Shown: positions 15,854 to 24,467, counted from the stretch's first letter. The stretch: 64,000 bases of DNA from UBA11606 sp965243715 (GCA_965243715.1 CBDEVU010000007.1:213785-277784); one strand, 5' to 3'. Made by a program: numbers and translations. The notes: generated by a model from the sequence alone, not told the origin.

Positions 15854-17449
15854 TTAGCCATCGGCAGGCTCCTGGAAGAGAGACGTCGCCATCAACCGCA
15901 CGTCGTTGGCGACGAGTAGTTTGACCTCGGCGCAGCCTAAGATGTCGCGTTCGAGGTCGATCCCCGGCGCGATTTCTGTCACCACCAACCCCTCCGGACG
16001 CAGCCGAATCACACAACGTTCGGTTACGTAGATAACCTCGGCACCGCGTTCGAGGGCCCGACGACCGCTGAAGGACACTTGGTCCACGTCCGGCACGAAC
16101 TTGGGTTTTCCTGCATTCGACTCGATCGCTAGTTGACCATTACCCACCACTAGGCCGTTATTTCCGGCCATGAAGGTGCCCACGAAGATCAGTTTGGAGG
16201 CCGCTTCGGTGATGTCGGCAAAGCCACCGATCCCTGCCGAGACGTGACTGCGACCAGCCAACCGCGACACATTGACGTTGCCGAACTGATCGACCTGCAT
16301 GAACGACAAACACGCCGCGTCGCATCCGCCCCCCTGCAACAGCGTGAATTGACTAGGCGCGGGGAGCACTGCGTCAGGGTTCAACGCACACCCGAATCCC
16401 GGACCGGTTACCGGGAATCCGCCGACCGCTCCCTGCTCGGTCACCCAGGTAACGTGGTCGCCGCGACCTTCCTCGTGAAATACCCGGGGAATGCCCGAAC
16501 ATATGCCAAAGCCGAGGTTCACAATCCAGCCTTGCTTCAGTTCGCCACTGGCTCGGCGGGCAAGTACTTTCTCGATTCCCCACGGGAGCGGTTCGATATG
16601 ATCAACGGGGCCCATGATCTCCCCCGACAGCACCGGGTCGTAGCGGATCTCGGTCGTTTGCATCTGGTCCGGTACCACAACAACTGCGTCCACGATTGCT
16701 CCGGGAACCCTGACTCCTTGCGCCGCCAGGCTGCCCGCTTGTGCGAGGCGCTTGACTTGAGCGACGACGATTCCGCCGTTGTTGTGGGTGGCGAGTGCTT
16801 GTTCGAGGATTCCCAGCGGCGCGCCCTCGTGTTCAGTAGTAATATTTCCGTGCGTGTCGGCGGTAGTACCGCGAATCAGGGCTACATCGGGGCACAGCGG
16901 CGGGTAGTGCAACCACTCTTCGCCAGCGAACGTAACGACCTGGACCAAATCGCGGGGCGTGACATCGTTCAGCGCTCCACCTGCGCGTCGAGGGTCAACA
17001 AAAGTGTCGAGGCCGATCTTGGTGAGCACGCCGGGTTGATGCGTTGCCCCCGCCGCGTGCATCTGAAAGAGCACTCCGCTGGGCAGATTCCAAGCCGCAA
17101 CCCGGTTTTCGTCGATCATGGTCCGAATCCGGGGCGGGGCCAATGACGAGGGTCCACTGGGAAAGGAGCCCGCCAGAACTTGGCGCAGTAGTCCATCGCG
17201 GGCGAGGTGGTCGATGCCACGGATCCCGAACATGTCGCCCGCGGCAATCGGGTTGATCACGGTTAGATCAGCAGGTGAACCGGTTTCACCGAAGGCATCG
17301 CCGAGGACGGCCAGCAAACGGTCAGGACAAGCCAACCCTGACGATGCACTCACCGACACCGTCGCGCCGGGGCGAACTAGTCTCGAAACGGCCGCCGGGT
17401 CGAGAACGGGTACCGTCTTGCCCTGGCGTACCGGCCGCTCATAGTTCAT
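15854..17449 (-). CDS. Family I CoA-transferase (YdiF / acetate-propionate CoA-transferase type)
   Basis: 531 residues, the same size as E. coli YdiF, with fused alpha and beta halves. The catalytic glutamate that forms the glutamyl-CoA thioester is predicted at Glu338 in VTEQGAVGGFP; VNLGFGICSGIP just before it is the matching glycine-rich loop. Transfers CoA between acyl-CoA and a carboxylate; the exact acids are not readable. The ATG at 17449 overlaps the stop of the LacI regulator (ATGA), so regulator and transferase are translationally coupled; a start 10 codons further upstream is possible but less likely. Confidence 0.9.
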   Translation of the reverse strand: MNYERPVRQGKTVPVLDPAAVSRLVRPGATVSVSASSGLACPDRLLAVLGDAFGETGSPADLTVINPIAAGDMFGIRGIDHLARDGLLRQVLAGSFPSGPSSLAPPRIRTMIDENRVAAWNLPSGVLFQMHAAGATHQPGVLTKIGLDTFVDPRRAGGALNDVTPRDLVQVVTFAGEEWLHYPPLCPDVALIRGTTADTHGNITTEHEGAPLGILEQALATHNNGGIVVAQVKRLAQAGSLAAQGVRVPGAIVDAVVVVPDQMQTTEIRYDPVLSGEIMGPVDHIEPLPWGIEKVLARRASGELKQGWIVNLGFGICSGIPRVFHEEGRGDHVTWVTEQGAVGGFPVTGPGFGCALNPDAVLPAPSQFTLLQGGGCDAACLSFMQVDQFGNVNVSRLAGRSHVSAGIGGFADITEAASKLIFVGTFMAGNNGLVVGNGQLAIESNAGKPKFVPDVDQVSFSGRRALERGAEVIYVTERCVIRLRPEGLVVTEIAPGIDLERDILGCAEVKLLVANDVRLMATSLFQEPADG

Positions 17450-18513
17450 GTCGAAGCCACCGAGAGAGGGCAGCCGCAACTGCGCCGGACCTGCAGTGAC
17501 GAAAAAACGATGCGATCTTGAGGGGCGACCACATCGCCGCGGTCTATCAAAGCGACGAGCATTTCCGCCGCGGCCCGCCCGATCTCCTTGGCGGCGACTC
17601 GAACGGTAGATAAAGGGGGTTGTTCGAATTGAGCGGCTTCAATATCGTCAAACCCCATCAAGAGTGCGTCCTTGCCTACCGTCACTTCGCGGGCCCGTAG
17701 CGCTGACGCGACCCCGAGGGCCACGACATCGTTGTAGGCGAACACCGCTGTTGGTTGGGCGGGCAACGTGTCCCAAAACGACCACGCTGTGTCGTAGGCG
17801 TCGGGGCGAGAGACGGCGGAGGACAAGGTAATTAGCTCCTCGGGATCACGACCCGCGGCTACCAGACCTGCCCGCAAACCCTTGCATCGTTCCAGGTACG
17901 GCGATCCGCTCGCCCATCCACCAATAAAGACGAAAGAGGCGGGCTGGTGTACTGAAGCCATATGGTAGGCGGCTTCGTAAGCGCCCTGAGTGTTGTCCGA
18001 CCCGACATAACTGGCGGTGGCGGCGTCCACCCGTCGAGAGCACAAAACGATCGGTATCCCGGCCGCGGTCAAGCGGTCCAGAGCCGGGGCGGTCGAACCG
18101 TGGGCTGCGGTCACGATCACGCCATCAACTCCTGCCTCCATCAAGCGATTGAACAAGGCGTCTTGGGCAGCAATGTCCTCGGAGTGTTGCCCTAGAATTG
18201 CGGTTCTCCCTGTCACCGAAATTGTGGACTCGATGCCATCGACTACCTCGGCGAAGAACGGGTTTCTCACCGTGGTCACCACCACGCCAACCGAACCCGT
18301 CCTTTGTGCTCGCAGACTCGATGCCGCTCGGTTGTAGACATAACCAAACTCTTCGAAGGCCTTGAGGACTTTGGCTCGTGTCTCATCGGCGACAAGGGGG
18401 CTACCGCGTAACACCAAACTGGCCGTTGATCTAGAAACTCCGACCGCGGCCGCGACATCAGCTAACCGAACCCGTTTACGGCTGGCCGTGTCCTCGGCCT
18501 GCGGATTTTTCAC
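17446..18513 (-). CDS. LacI-family transcriptional regulator of the uronate/KDG cluster
   Basis: 355 residues. N-terminal LacI helix-turn-helix and hinge: VRLADVAAAVGVSRSTASLV (15-34), then YNRAASSLRAQRTGSVGVVV. The periplasmic-binding-protein-like effector domain follows (NPFFAEVVDGIE to VAAKEIGRAAAEMLVALID). A GTG at 18513 is chosen: GAGG lies 7 nt upstream, and longer starts would place the palindrome at 18532-18545 inside the coding region. That palindrome, 19 bp upstream of the start, suggests autoregulation. The same motif precedes the KDPG aldolase-KDG kinase operon and the crotonase-GH88-importer operon, so this is their probable repressor, with a KDG- or uronate-like effector inferred from context. 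Confidence 0.92.
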   Translation of the reverse strand: MKNPQAEDTASRKRVRLADVAAAVGVSRSTASLVLRGSPLVADETRAKVLKAFEEFGYVYNRAASSLRAQRTGSVGVVVTTVRNPFFAEVVDGIESTISVTGRTAILGQHSEDIAAQDALFNRLMEAGVDGVIVTAAHGSTAPALDRLTAAGIPIVLCSRRVDAATASYVGSDNTQGAYEAAYHMASVHQPASFVFIGGWASGSPYLERCKGLRAGLVAAGRDPEELITLSSAVSRPDAYDTAWSFWDTLPAQPTAVFAYNDVVALGVASALRAREVTVGKDALLMGFDDIEAAQFEQPPLSTVRVAAKEIGRAAAEMLVALIDRGDVVAPQDRIVFSSLQVRRSCGCPLSVAST

Positions 18514-18531
18514 TACTCGACCTCGCCTTCT

Positions 18532-18545
18532 TTGGATCGATCCAA
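18532..18545. promoter_or_regulatory. Perfect palindromic operator upstream of the lacI-like gene
   Basis: TTGGATCGATCCAA is a perfect 14-bp palindrome 19 bp upstream of the regulator's GTG start, in the 124-bp gap after the KDG kinase gene. It is the best copy of the motif found at three places in this cluster. Confidence 0.8.
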
Positions 18546-18637
18546 GGTTAGGAGCCATGGTGTGGGATGTCAAGGATCTCCGTCGGGGTAAAACTGTGCG
18601 AGCCGGAACTCTGAGAGTCTTTACTCTCAACATTTCG

Positions 18638-19738
18638 TTAGCGGGTAACACGGGCTCCCCTTGCCTCGACCGCGGCGAGCACCTCGGCGGCGGTCATCAT
18701 CGACGTGTCGCCAGGGGTTGTCATCACCAACGCGCCGTGAGCCGCTCCGATCTCCACCGCCTCCGCCGGGGTGCGCCCTTCGATCAAACTCCATATCGTG
18801 CCCGACGCAAAACCGTCGCCGCCACCCACGCGGTCAAACACCTCGAGACCGTCACGAGTGCGGGCCTCGTAGAACTCTCCGCCTGCGCAGAGCACAGCGC
18901 TCCAGTCGTTAGTAGTGGCCGTTGACGCCGTCCTCAGGCTCGTACCGACAACGACAAGGTTGGGAAAGGCAGCAATAACGTCGTTTATCATTGCCTTGAA
19001 AGCAGAAGTGTCGATCTCGGAGATGTCGTCATCGAGTTCTTCGACTCGAAAACCAAGCGCCGCGGTGAAATCCTCCTCGTTGCCAAACATTACGTCCACC
19101 AACGAAGCGAGTCGCCGGTTCACCGCAACCGCCTTAGATTGGCCGCCACGAGAGGCCCACAGCGACGGGCGATAGTTCAAGTCGTAGGAGACGATTGTCC
19201 CCGCCGCTCGGGCTGCCTGAATTGCTTCGAGCGCCACGTCGGCCGTAGTTTCCGACAAAGCGGCGAAAATGCCCCCCGTATGCATCCACCGGACCCCCTC
19301 CACTTCGAAAATCTGCTGCCAGTCGATGTCCCCCACCCGCAACTGCGATACCGCTGTGTTGCTGCGGTCGCTCACCCCTAGGGCGGGCCGGAGCCCATAC
19401 CCCTTCTCGGTAAAGTTCAGCCCGACCCGACCCGCCTGGCCCGTACCGTCATGGGGAATCCACCGGACGTGGCGTAGGTCAACGCCGCCCGCCATTATGA
19501 GGTCCTCAAGGAGACGGCCTACCTCGTGATCGACGAGACTCGTCACGATGGCGGTGCGAAGACCAAACACCTTCCGTAGGGCTCGGGCGACATTGTATTC
19601 GCCGCCACCTTCACTCACACGAAACGTCCTCGTAGTCCGCACTCGACCCCATTCCGGGTCAAGCCGCAGCATTACTTCGCCCAAGCTGAGACAATCCCAC
19701 CTACAGTCTTGGCGGCTCAAGATATTGAGCCCGCTCAC
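18638..19738 (-). CDS. kdgK: PfkB-family carbohydrate kinase, probable 2-keto-3-deoxygluconate (KDG) kinase
   Basis: 366 residues. Early motif LSLGEVMLRLDPEWGR and glycine pair SEGGGEYNVARAL are typical of KDG kinase-type PfkB proteins; SYDLNYRPSLW and the C-terminal catalytic/anion-hole motif DRVGGGDGFASG (near residue 306-317, catalytic Asp in GGGD) complete the set. ATP plus KDG gives KDPG, the substrate of the aldolase encoded just upstream. The GTG start at 19738 overlaps the aldolase stop (GTGA). Cytoplasmic. The substrate is inferred from the aldolase partner and GH88 context. Confidence 0.85.
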   Translation of the reverse strand: MSGLNILSRQDCRWDCLSLGEVMLRLDPEWGRVRTTRTFRVSEGGGEYNVARALRKVFGLRTAIVTSLVDHEVGRLLEDLIMAGGVDLRHVRWIPHDGTGQAGRVGLNFTEKGYGLRPALGVSDRSNTAVSQLRVGDIDWQQIFEVEGVRWMHTGGIFAALSETTADVALEAIQAARAAGTIVSYDLNYRPSLWASRGGQSKAVAVNRRLASLVDVMFGNEEDFTAALGFRVEELDDDISEIDTSAFKAMINDVIAAFPNLVVVGTSLRTASTATTNDWSAVLCAGGEFYEARTRDGLEVFDRVGGGDGFASGTIWSLIEGRTPAEAVEIGAAHGALVMTTPGDTSMMTAAEVLAAVEARGARVTR

Positions 19739-20412
19739 GCCGCGTCTCCGTTACGAGCGACCGATACCGACTGCACCGCCGCTGTCAAAGCATCGCCTAC
19801 AGCCAGCCAATCACGCTTCGCTATGTGTGTGGGCGAAAAGAGTTTCGAGCCCATACCAACCGCGGGCGCGCCTGCCTGATACCACGCTGCCAGCGATTCT
19901 ACGGTGGGCTCCACTCCGCCGGTCGGGATCGCCTCCACCCACGGACAGGGCGCTCGAACGGCGGCGAGGAAGGCCGGGCCGCCCAACGCTTCCGCGGGAA
20001 ATAGCTTCACCATGTGGCACCCGAGATCGTAGGCCGTCTGAATCTCGGTCAACGTTGCACATCCGGGAACGTACAGCACCCCCTGACGAGCACACGCTCG
20101 GCTAACATCGACCCCAAGCGAGGGAGCAAACACGAAGCTCGCCCCCGCGCCGATTACCCGGGCCGCGGTGGGTGCGTCGGTTACCGTTCCTACTCCGATG
20201 GCCACCTCGGGAAGTTCGAGGCGACCCCACGAGAGAAGTTCCACGACAAGATCAAGCGCACCAGGGCCACGGTTGGTGAACTCCAGGCAGGACAGACCAC
20301 TTGACGCCACCAGGCGCGCTAGTTCTTTGGCTATCTCCAAGTCCCCCACGGAACAGACAGGGACCAAGCCGTCGCTTTTCATCCTCGCCACGACCTCATC
20401 CGCTCTCAACAT
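19735..20412 (-). CDS. eda: KDPG/KHG aldolase family protein
   Basis: Splits 2-keto-3-deoxy-6-phosphogluconate into pyruvate and glyceraldehyde 3-phosphate. 225 residues. The Schiff-base lysine is Lys136 in HMVKLFPAEALGG, the acid/base Glu is Glu44 in LEFTNRG; the phosphate-binding loop is IPTGGVEP. The ATG at 20412 has AGGAG 5 nt upstream. First gene of a two-gene operon with the KDG kinase (4-nt overlap), with two LacI-type palindromes 14-40 bp upstream of the start codon, a position suited to repression. Confidence 0.92.
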   Translation of the reverse strand: MLRADEVVARMKSDGLVPVCSVGDLEIAKELARLVASSGLSCLEFTNRGPGALDLVVELLSWGRLELPEVAIGVGTVTDAPTAARVIGAGASFVFAPSLGVDVSRACARQGVLYVPGCATLTEIQTAYDLGCHMVKLFPAEALGGPAFLAAVRAPCPWVEAIPTGGVEPTVESLAAWYQAGAPAVGMGSKLFSPTHIAKRDWLAVGDALTAAVQSVSVARNGDAA

Positions 20413-20425
20413 TTACACTCCTGTT

Positions 20426-20452
20426 TTGGATCGATCTAATGGATCGATCTAA
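20426..20452. promoter_or_regulatory. Two overlapping LacI-type operators upstream of eda-kdgK
   Basis: TTGGATCGATCTAA (20426-20439) and ATGGATCGATCTAA (20439-20452) share one base, with centres 13 bp apart. Same motif as at 15793, 15816 and 18532. Confidence 0.75.
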
Positions 20453-20529
20453 AAGTACTCAAGATAGGCGGTGTCGTCAAGGGCAATACTGATATTAGGA
20501 CTGTCACACCGTACAAATACACTGCTGTC

Positions 20530-20676
20530 ATGTTTAGCAAAACGCACCTCGCAGAGCATCGCCTCGTTTACACCGCGGCCATCGACGCCCTCGGCGACAC
20601 CGGGGATGACGCAGTCGAGCAGACGTCGCCGGATGAAGCCGAGCAAGTTCGTAGCGTAAATCCAGATGGTGGATAG
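20530..20676 (+). pseudogene. Remnant of a DUF222/HNH gene
   Basis: A 48-codon frame whose residues EHRLVYTAAIDALGDTGDDA resemble ERRLACLAGIDALGDSGADA of the intact DUF222/HNH protein encoded next to it. The frame then ends at a stop and nothing else of the family is present. It is best read as the decayed N-terminal piece of a paralogue or an abortive duplication, not a functional gene. Confidence 0.55.
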
Positions 20677-20701
20677 TTAATGATCGAATTAGAAAAAATG
20701 C

Positions 20702-20730
20702 TTGACGTTTTAGTTTCGTTCTGATACAAT
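20702..20730 (+). promoter_or_regulatory. Consensus-like promoter giving a leaderless transcript
   Basis: TTGACG (20702-20707), 17-bp spacer, TACAAT (20725-20730). The ATG of the next gene starts at 20737, 7 nt after the -10 box, where transcription would begin, so the mRNA would have essentially no leader. Confidence 0.75.
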
Positions 20731-20736
20731 AAACGC

Positions 20737-21822
20737 ATGTTCCAGAAAGCGCACGACAACTTGGCTGAGATTGCTCTCCATGGAATGTCTCGACCGGAGT
20801 TGACCACAACCATTGGTGGGCTTGATCGAGTGATCGCTCACGCGCAAGAACGTCGCTTGGCCTGCTTGGCTGGGATCGACGCCTTGGGCGATTCTGGGGC
20901 TGATGCGGCTTCTGTGGGGCATTCGTTGTCGCGGCGCTCGAACCGGCAGTCCAAAGAAGACGCCAAGGTCGCTACACAACTTGCGCAGATGCCCGCGGTG
21001 GCCGAGAGCTTGGCCAGTGGGGCTATCACTTCTGAGCATGCCGCTGTGTGTGCTGAGGCGGCGGCTCGGGTATCGCCTAGCGAGGCCGAGGAGTTGCTGG
21101 CCTTGGCTGCGGATTTGCCTGCCGATCGGTTTGCTAAGAAGACACGCGAGTGGGTCAATATCAGGGAATCTCAGGGCACGGTTGAGAAGCGTCACGCTCG
21201 GCAGCGTCGTTTGCGCGAGGTAACTGACTGGGTTGACGGCGAGGGGATGGTCAACATCTTGAGCCGCCTTGATCCGATCAATGGCGCACGGGCTCTAGCT
21301 GCCTTACGCGAGTTTGCTAACCAGAAGGGCCCCGACGACACTCGTACGGTGAAGCAGCGCCGCGCCGATGCGATGGTGGCGTTGCTCACTGGTGCTCGGG
21401 CGACCCGTACTGGCAAGCCGCATCCCAAGCACATGGTCCACCTGCTGCACTGTCTCGAGACGGGCTCCACCGAGCTAGCTGACGGCAGCCCCGTCCCCGA
21501 CGACGTACTCATCGAACTCGGCCCCACCGCCGAAGTAGTCGGCCAGGTATTTAGCGGCGACGGCCGACCGTTGTGGTTGGGGCGCTCCACCCGCCTAGCT
21601 AGCCGCGATCAGTGGATTGCTCTTATCGCCCGCCATCGTGGCTGTAGCGAATGCGGCGCAACAACGGACCGCACCGAAGCCCACCATGCTAGGGAATGGT
21701 CCCACGGCGGGCCAACCGACATCGACAACCTCGAACTACCCTGCTGGAACTGCCACGGCCGAAAACACCTTGGCCAACGCGGCGACCCCGCCCGCCACCG
21801 AAAACCAACCCCCGCCGCCTAG
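20737..21822 (+). CDS. DUF222 domain protein with C-terminal HNH endonuclease domain
   Basis: 361 residues. The N-terminal two thirds is a helical DUF222 region (RPELTTTIGGLDRVIAHAQE, then KRHARQRRLREVTDWVDGEG). The C-terminus (about 300-345) carries an HNH fold: CSECGATTD, EAHHAREWSHGGPTDIDNL, then CWNCHGRKH, with two zinc-knuckle cysteine pairs. The family is multicopy in actinobacteria (related to mycobacterial 13E12-type proteins) and is thought to be linked to mobile DNA; the function is unproven. No ribosome site is needed because the promoter places the transcript start at the ATG. A fragment of a paralogue lies directly upstream. Confidence 0.88.
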   Translation: MFQKAHDNLAEIALHGMSRPELTTTIGGLDRVIAHAQERRLACLAGIDALGDSGADAASVGHSLSRRSNRQSKEDAKVATQLAQMPAVAESLASGAITSEHAAVCAEAAARVSPSEAEELLALAADLPADRFAKKTREWVNIRESQGTVEKRHARQRRLREVTDWVDGEGMVNILSRLDPINGARALAALREFANQKGPDDTRTVKQRRADAMVALLTGARATRTGKPHPKHMVHLLHCLETGSTELADGSPVPDDVLIELGPTAEVVGQVFSGDGRPLWLGRSTRLASRDQWIALIARHRGCSECGATTDRTEAHHAREWSHGGPTDIDNLELPCWNCHGRKHLGQRGDPARHRKPTPAA

Positions 21823-21870
21823 GACCGTGCAGCCTAGGACCCGCCACCTAGGACCCTGCCACCTAGGACC
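21818..21870. repeat. Short tandem repeat of CCTAGGACC, four copies
   Basis: CCTAGGACC occurs at 21818, 21833, 21847 and 21862 (spacing 15, 14 and 15 bp). The first copy contains the stop codon of the DUF222/HNH gene. The core CCTAGG is itself palindromic. Confidence 0.8.
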
Positions 21871-21940
21871 GTGCCGCCAACCCGAACCGATGCGGTGCTG
21901 GGGTCGGCCAGTGGCCCACCGTCGCGACTAGCTTCTTGGT

Positions 21941-23167
21941 ATGGCTGCTGTCACCCCCAACGAAGAGGACCTGCCTCTTATCATCTCGGTCGACGATCAC
22001 GTGATGGAACCGCGCGACTTGTGGCAACAGCAACTCCCACCGAGTTTGCGGGCCCGGGGGCCACGAGTCGTGCAGGAAAAGGTGCGGTTGAAGTTCGAGG
22101 GCGGCCATTACGGCTTCGAGCGCAACGATCCTGACGGCCACCTCTGCGATCTCTGGCTCTACGACGACCTAGTAACCCCGACAGGGTTTCTCCACGGGCC
22201 AGCGGGTGTGCCGCGTGAAAAGCAGCGCAACGTTGCTGCGACTTATGAAGATCTTCGACCGGGAACGTGGAACCAGGCCGATCGGTTGACCGATATGGAT
22301 CTCAACCATGTTGAGGCAGCCATCAACTATCCGAACATCTTTCCCCGCTTTTGCGGCCAGGGTTTCCTAGAGCGAGAAGACAAAGGCCTAGCCCTGCAGT
22401 GTCTTCAGATCTACAACGACTGGATCATCGACGATTGGGGTGGAGGCGCGGGCCGGGGTCGACTCATTCCATTAACCCTGCTGCCGTTGTGGGACCCCGC
22501 GCTGGCCGCTCAGGAAGTCCGTCGCTGCGCGGCCAAGGGCAGTTATGCGATTGCCTTCTCCGAGAATCCATCCAAGTTGGGGTGCGCCACGATGTACAGC
22601 GGTGAGTGGGATGTCCTTTGGCAGACATGCTCTGAGACCGACACTACAGTCTCGATGCACATCGGATCCTCTTCGTCGATGCCCACCACCTCCGCCGATG
22701 CCCCGCTGGCGACCTCAATGTCGCTGTACGCCCAAAACGCCGAAGGGTCGATGGTTGACTGGGTATTCTCCGGCACCCTCTCGCGGTTCCCGACGATCAA
22801 AATTGCCTACGCCGAGAGCCAGGTCGGTTGGATGCCGTTCCAAGTGGAACGCATGGATAGCGTATTTCGCGAAGGCCGGGGTGGGGTCGGCGGTGCCGGT
22901 CCCTTGCCTAGCGAAATCGTGCGTGGCCGAGTCTATGGCTGCATTTTTGACGATCTAGTAGGACTCAAGCAGCGTGACGATGTTGGTATCGATCAGATTC
23001 TGTTCGAGACCGACTATCCGCATTCCGACGGAACCTTCCCCGACAGTCGCAAGGTGGCCCACTCACTGTTCGCCGCGGTCGCCATGAACGCCGAGGAATG
23101 TACCAAGGTGATGCGGGGCAACGCCATCCGCGCCTACGGCCTAGAACGGTTCGCCATTACGCAGTGA
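21941..23167 (+). CDS. Amidohydrolase family protein (metal-dependent TIM-barrel, ACMSD-like)
   Basis: 408 residues. Starts with the metal-site variant ISVDDHVMEPRDLW (residues 14-27), where the family usually has D-x-H. It continues with SMHIGSSSSMP (metal His) and ends with the characteristic FETDYPHSDGTFPDS (catalytic Asp) and GNAIRAYGLE. These features place it in the amidohydrolase 2 family that includes ACMSD and related decarboxylases/hydrolases. Substrate unknown. ATG at 21941 has no ribosome site but a TAGCTT lies 6 nt upstream, so it may be leaderless. The end overlaps the convergent lactone oxidase gene by 11 nt. Confidence 0.9.
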   Translation: MAAVTPNEEDLPLIISVDDHVMEPRDLWQQQLPPSLRARGPRVVQEKVRLKFEGGHYGFERNDPDGHLCDLWLYDDLVTPTGFLHGPAGVPREKQRNVAATYEDLRPGTWNQADRLTDMDLNHVEAAINYPNIFPRFCGQGFLEREDKGLALQCLQIYNDWIIDDWGGGAGRGRLIPLTLLPLWDPALAAQEVRRCAAKGSYAIAFSENPSKLGCATMYSGEWDVLWQTCSETDTTVSMHIGSSSSMPTTSADAPLATSMSLYAQNAEGSMVDWVFSGTLSRFPTIKIAYAESQVGWMPFQVERMDSVFREGRGGVGGAGPLPSEIVRGRVYGCIFDDLVGLKQRDDVGIDQILFETDYPHSDGTFPDSRKVAHSLFAAVAMNAEECTKVMRGNAIRAYGLERFAITQ

Positions 23168-24467
23168 CAGGGCCGAGAACCCGGTCGAGGTAGTCGTTGG
23201 TGAAACGACTCTCGGGGTCGGCAAGTTTTCGAGCCGCGGCGAAACGGCTCCATTCGAGATAACGGGGTTCGAGTGATGCCGCTGTTTCGGAATGAAGTTT
23301 TCCCCAGTGAGGTCGACCGCCCGCAGCCCGAGTGATGTCCCCTAATCCGTTGAAGTAGCTCTCGTACGGCGTTTTCCAGTAAACGTGAGCGGCGAGGTAG
23401 CCGGTAGGGCGACCATAGGCAGTCGAGAGGGGAATATCGTCGCCAGCGGCGCAGCGAACCTCGATCGGAAAAGTCACCGGCGAATCGAGCGTGCGAGCAA
23501 AGTCACGGACTTCGTTGATGACATCGATAAGGGCATCGAGGGGTACAGCCCACTCGGTTTCGTAGAAGTGAACCCAGCGGGGGGTGGTGAAAACCCGGTA
23601 AGAAACATCTCGGTAGTCACGGGCTCCGGTGCTGGCCTCAACGATTCGAGCAATCGCTGGCGCAGTCCGCGGCGCTCGCCTAGCCACTCGATTCACCAAC
23701 CCAAAGGCCAGGTTCTCACCCCCGAGCTTGTCGAGGACGTATCTATGGCGCGGCAACGGTTCCGCTATGTCTTGGCTGCGGGTGTTGATCTTGACCGCGG
23801 CCTTACGCCCGCTGGGCATGAAGTAGAACTCGGTGTGGTCGTGGGTGCCGATGAGTTCAGGCCACTGCTCGAGGACGGCTTCGAGGGGTTCAGTCTTTTC
23901 CGATGCGTGGAGGCGAAAAGCGGGCACGGTCTGCAAGGTGACGCGCGTCAGCAAACCAAGAGCGCCCAGGCCGACCCGAGCGCAGGCCCATAACTCGGCG
24001 TTGGTCGCCGGGTCGATATCGAGCGTTTCGCCGGTTCCGTCGATGATTCGCAGGCCGCGTACCTGCGTCGCCATCCCACCGTATCGGAGTCCCGTGCCGT
24101 GGGTTCCAGTGCTGATAGCCCCTGCGATGCTCTGCTTGTCGATATCGCCCATATTCTCGAGAGCCAAGCCGTGAGCGTCAAGCAGATGGTTAAGGGACCT
24201 GACGGTGATGCCCGCGCCGACCGTGACAAGGCCCGAGGCCGAGTCGATGGCGTGTAGTTGGTTCAGTCGTTCGATGGTGACGTGAACGTCGGTCGTCACG
24301 GCAATTCCGGTAAAGGAGTGACCGGCCCCCATGACTTTGACCCGTCGGCCGTCGACCGCCGCTTGGCGCACCAGCGCCGTCAACTCGTCTTCGGATTGGG
24401 GCCGCGCAATAACCGCTGGACGGAACTGTTCCAGCTGACTCCAGTTGGCCACCGTCCCGCGTCGCAT
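23157..24467 (-). CDS. FAD-linked sugar-lactone oxidoreductase (L-gulono/D-arabinono-1,4-lactone oxidase family)
   Basis: 436 residues. The N-terminal FAD-binding PCMH domain has VMGAGHSFTGIAVT (about 47-60), the position where many family members bind FAD covalently through His. Further marks are NMGDIDKQSIAGAISTGTHGTG and the C-terminal HWGKLH, a hallmark of aldonolactone oxidases (C-terminal ALO domain). It probably oxidises an aldono-lactone or sugar alcohol. ATG at 24467 shares a base with the upstream stop (TGATG); GTG at 24470 is an alternative. Directly behind the D-threonine-aldolase-like gene. Confidence 0.88.
   Translation of the reverse strand: MRRGTVANWSQLEQFRPAVIARPQSEDELTALVRQAAVDGRRVKVMGAGHSFTGIAVTTDVHVTIERLNQLHAIDSASGLVTVGAGITVRSLNHLLDAHGLALENMGDIDKQSIAGAISTGTHGTGLRYGGMATQVRGLRIIDGTGETLDIDPATNAELWACARVGLGALGLLTRVTLQTVPAFRLHASEKTEPLEAVLEQWPELIGTHDHTEFYFMPSGRKAAVKINTRSQDIAEPLPRHRYVLDKLGGENLAFGLVNRVARRAPRTAPAIARIVEASTGARDYRDVSYRVFTTPRWVHFYETEWAVPLDALIDVINEVRDFARTLDSPVTFPIEVRCAAGDDIPLSTAYGRPTGYLAAHVYWKTPYESYFNGLGDITRAAGGRPHWGKLHSETAASLEPRYLEWSRFAAARKLADPESRFTNDYLDRVLGPVTA

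Noticed and set aside
15733..15924. Plus-strand frame with NPVLD repeats as a repeat-containing protein
   Set aside because: It is simply the translation of the 15-bp intergenic tandem repeat and the operators, then antisense to the CoA-transferase gene.
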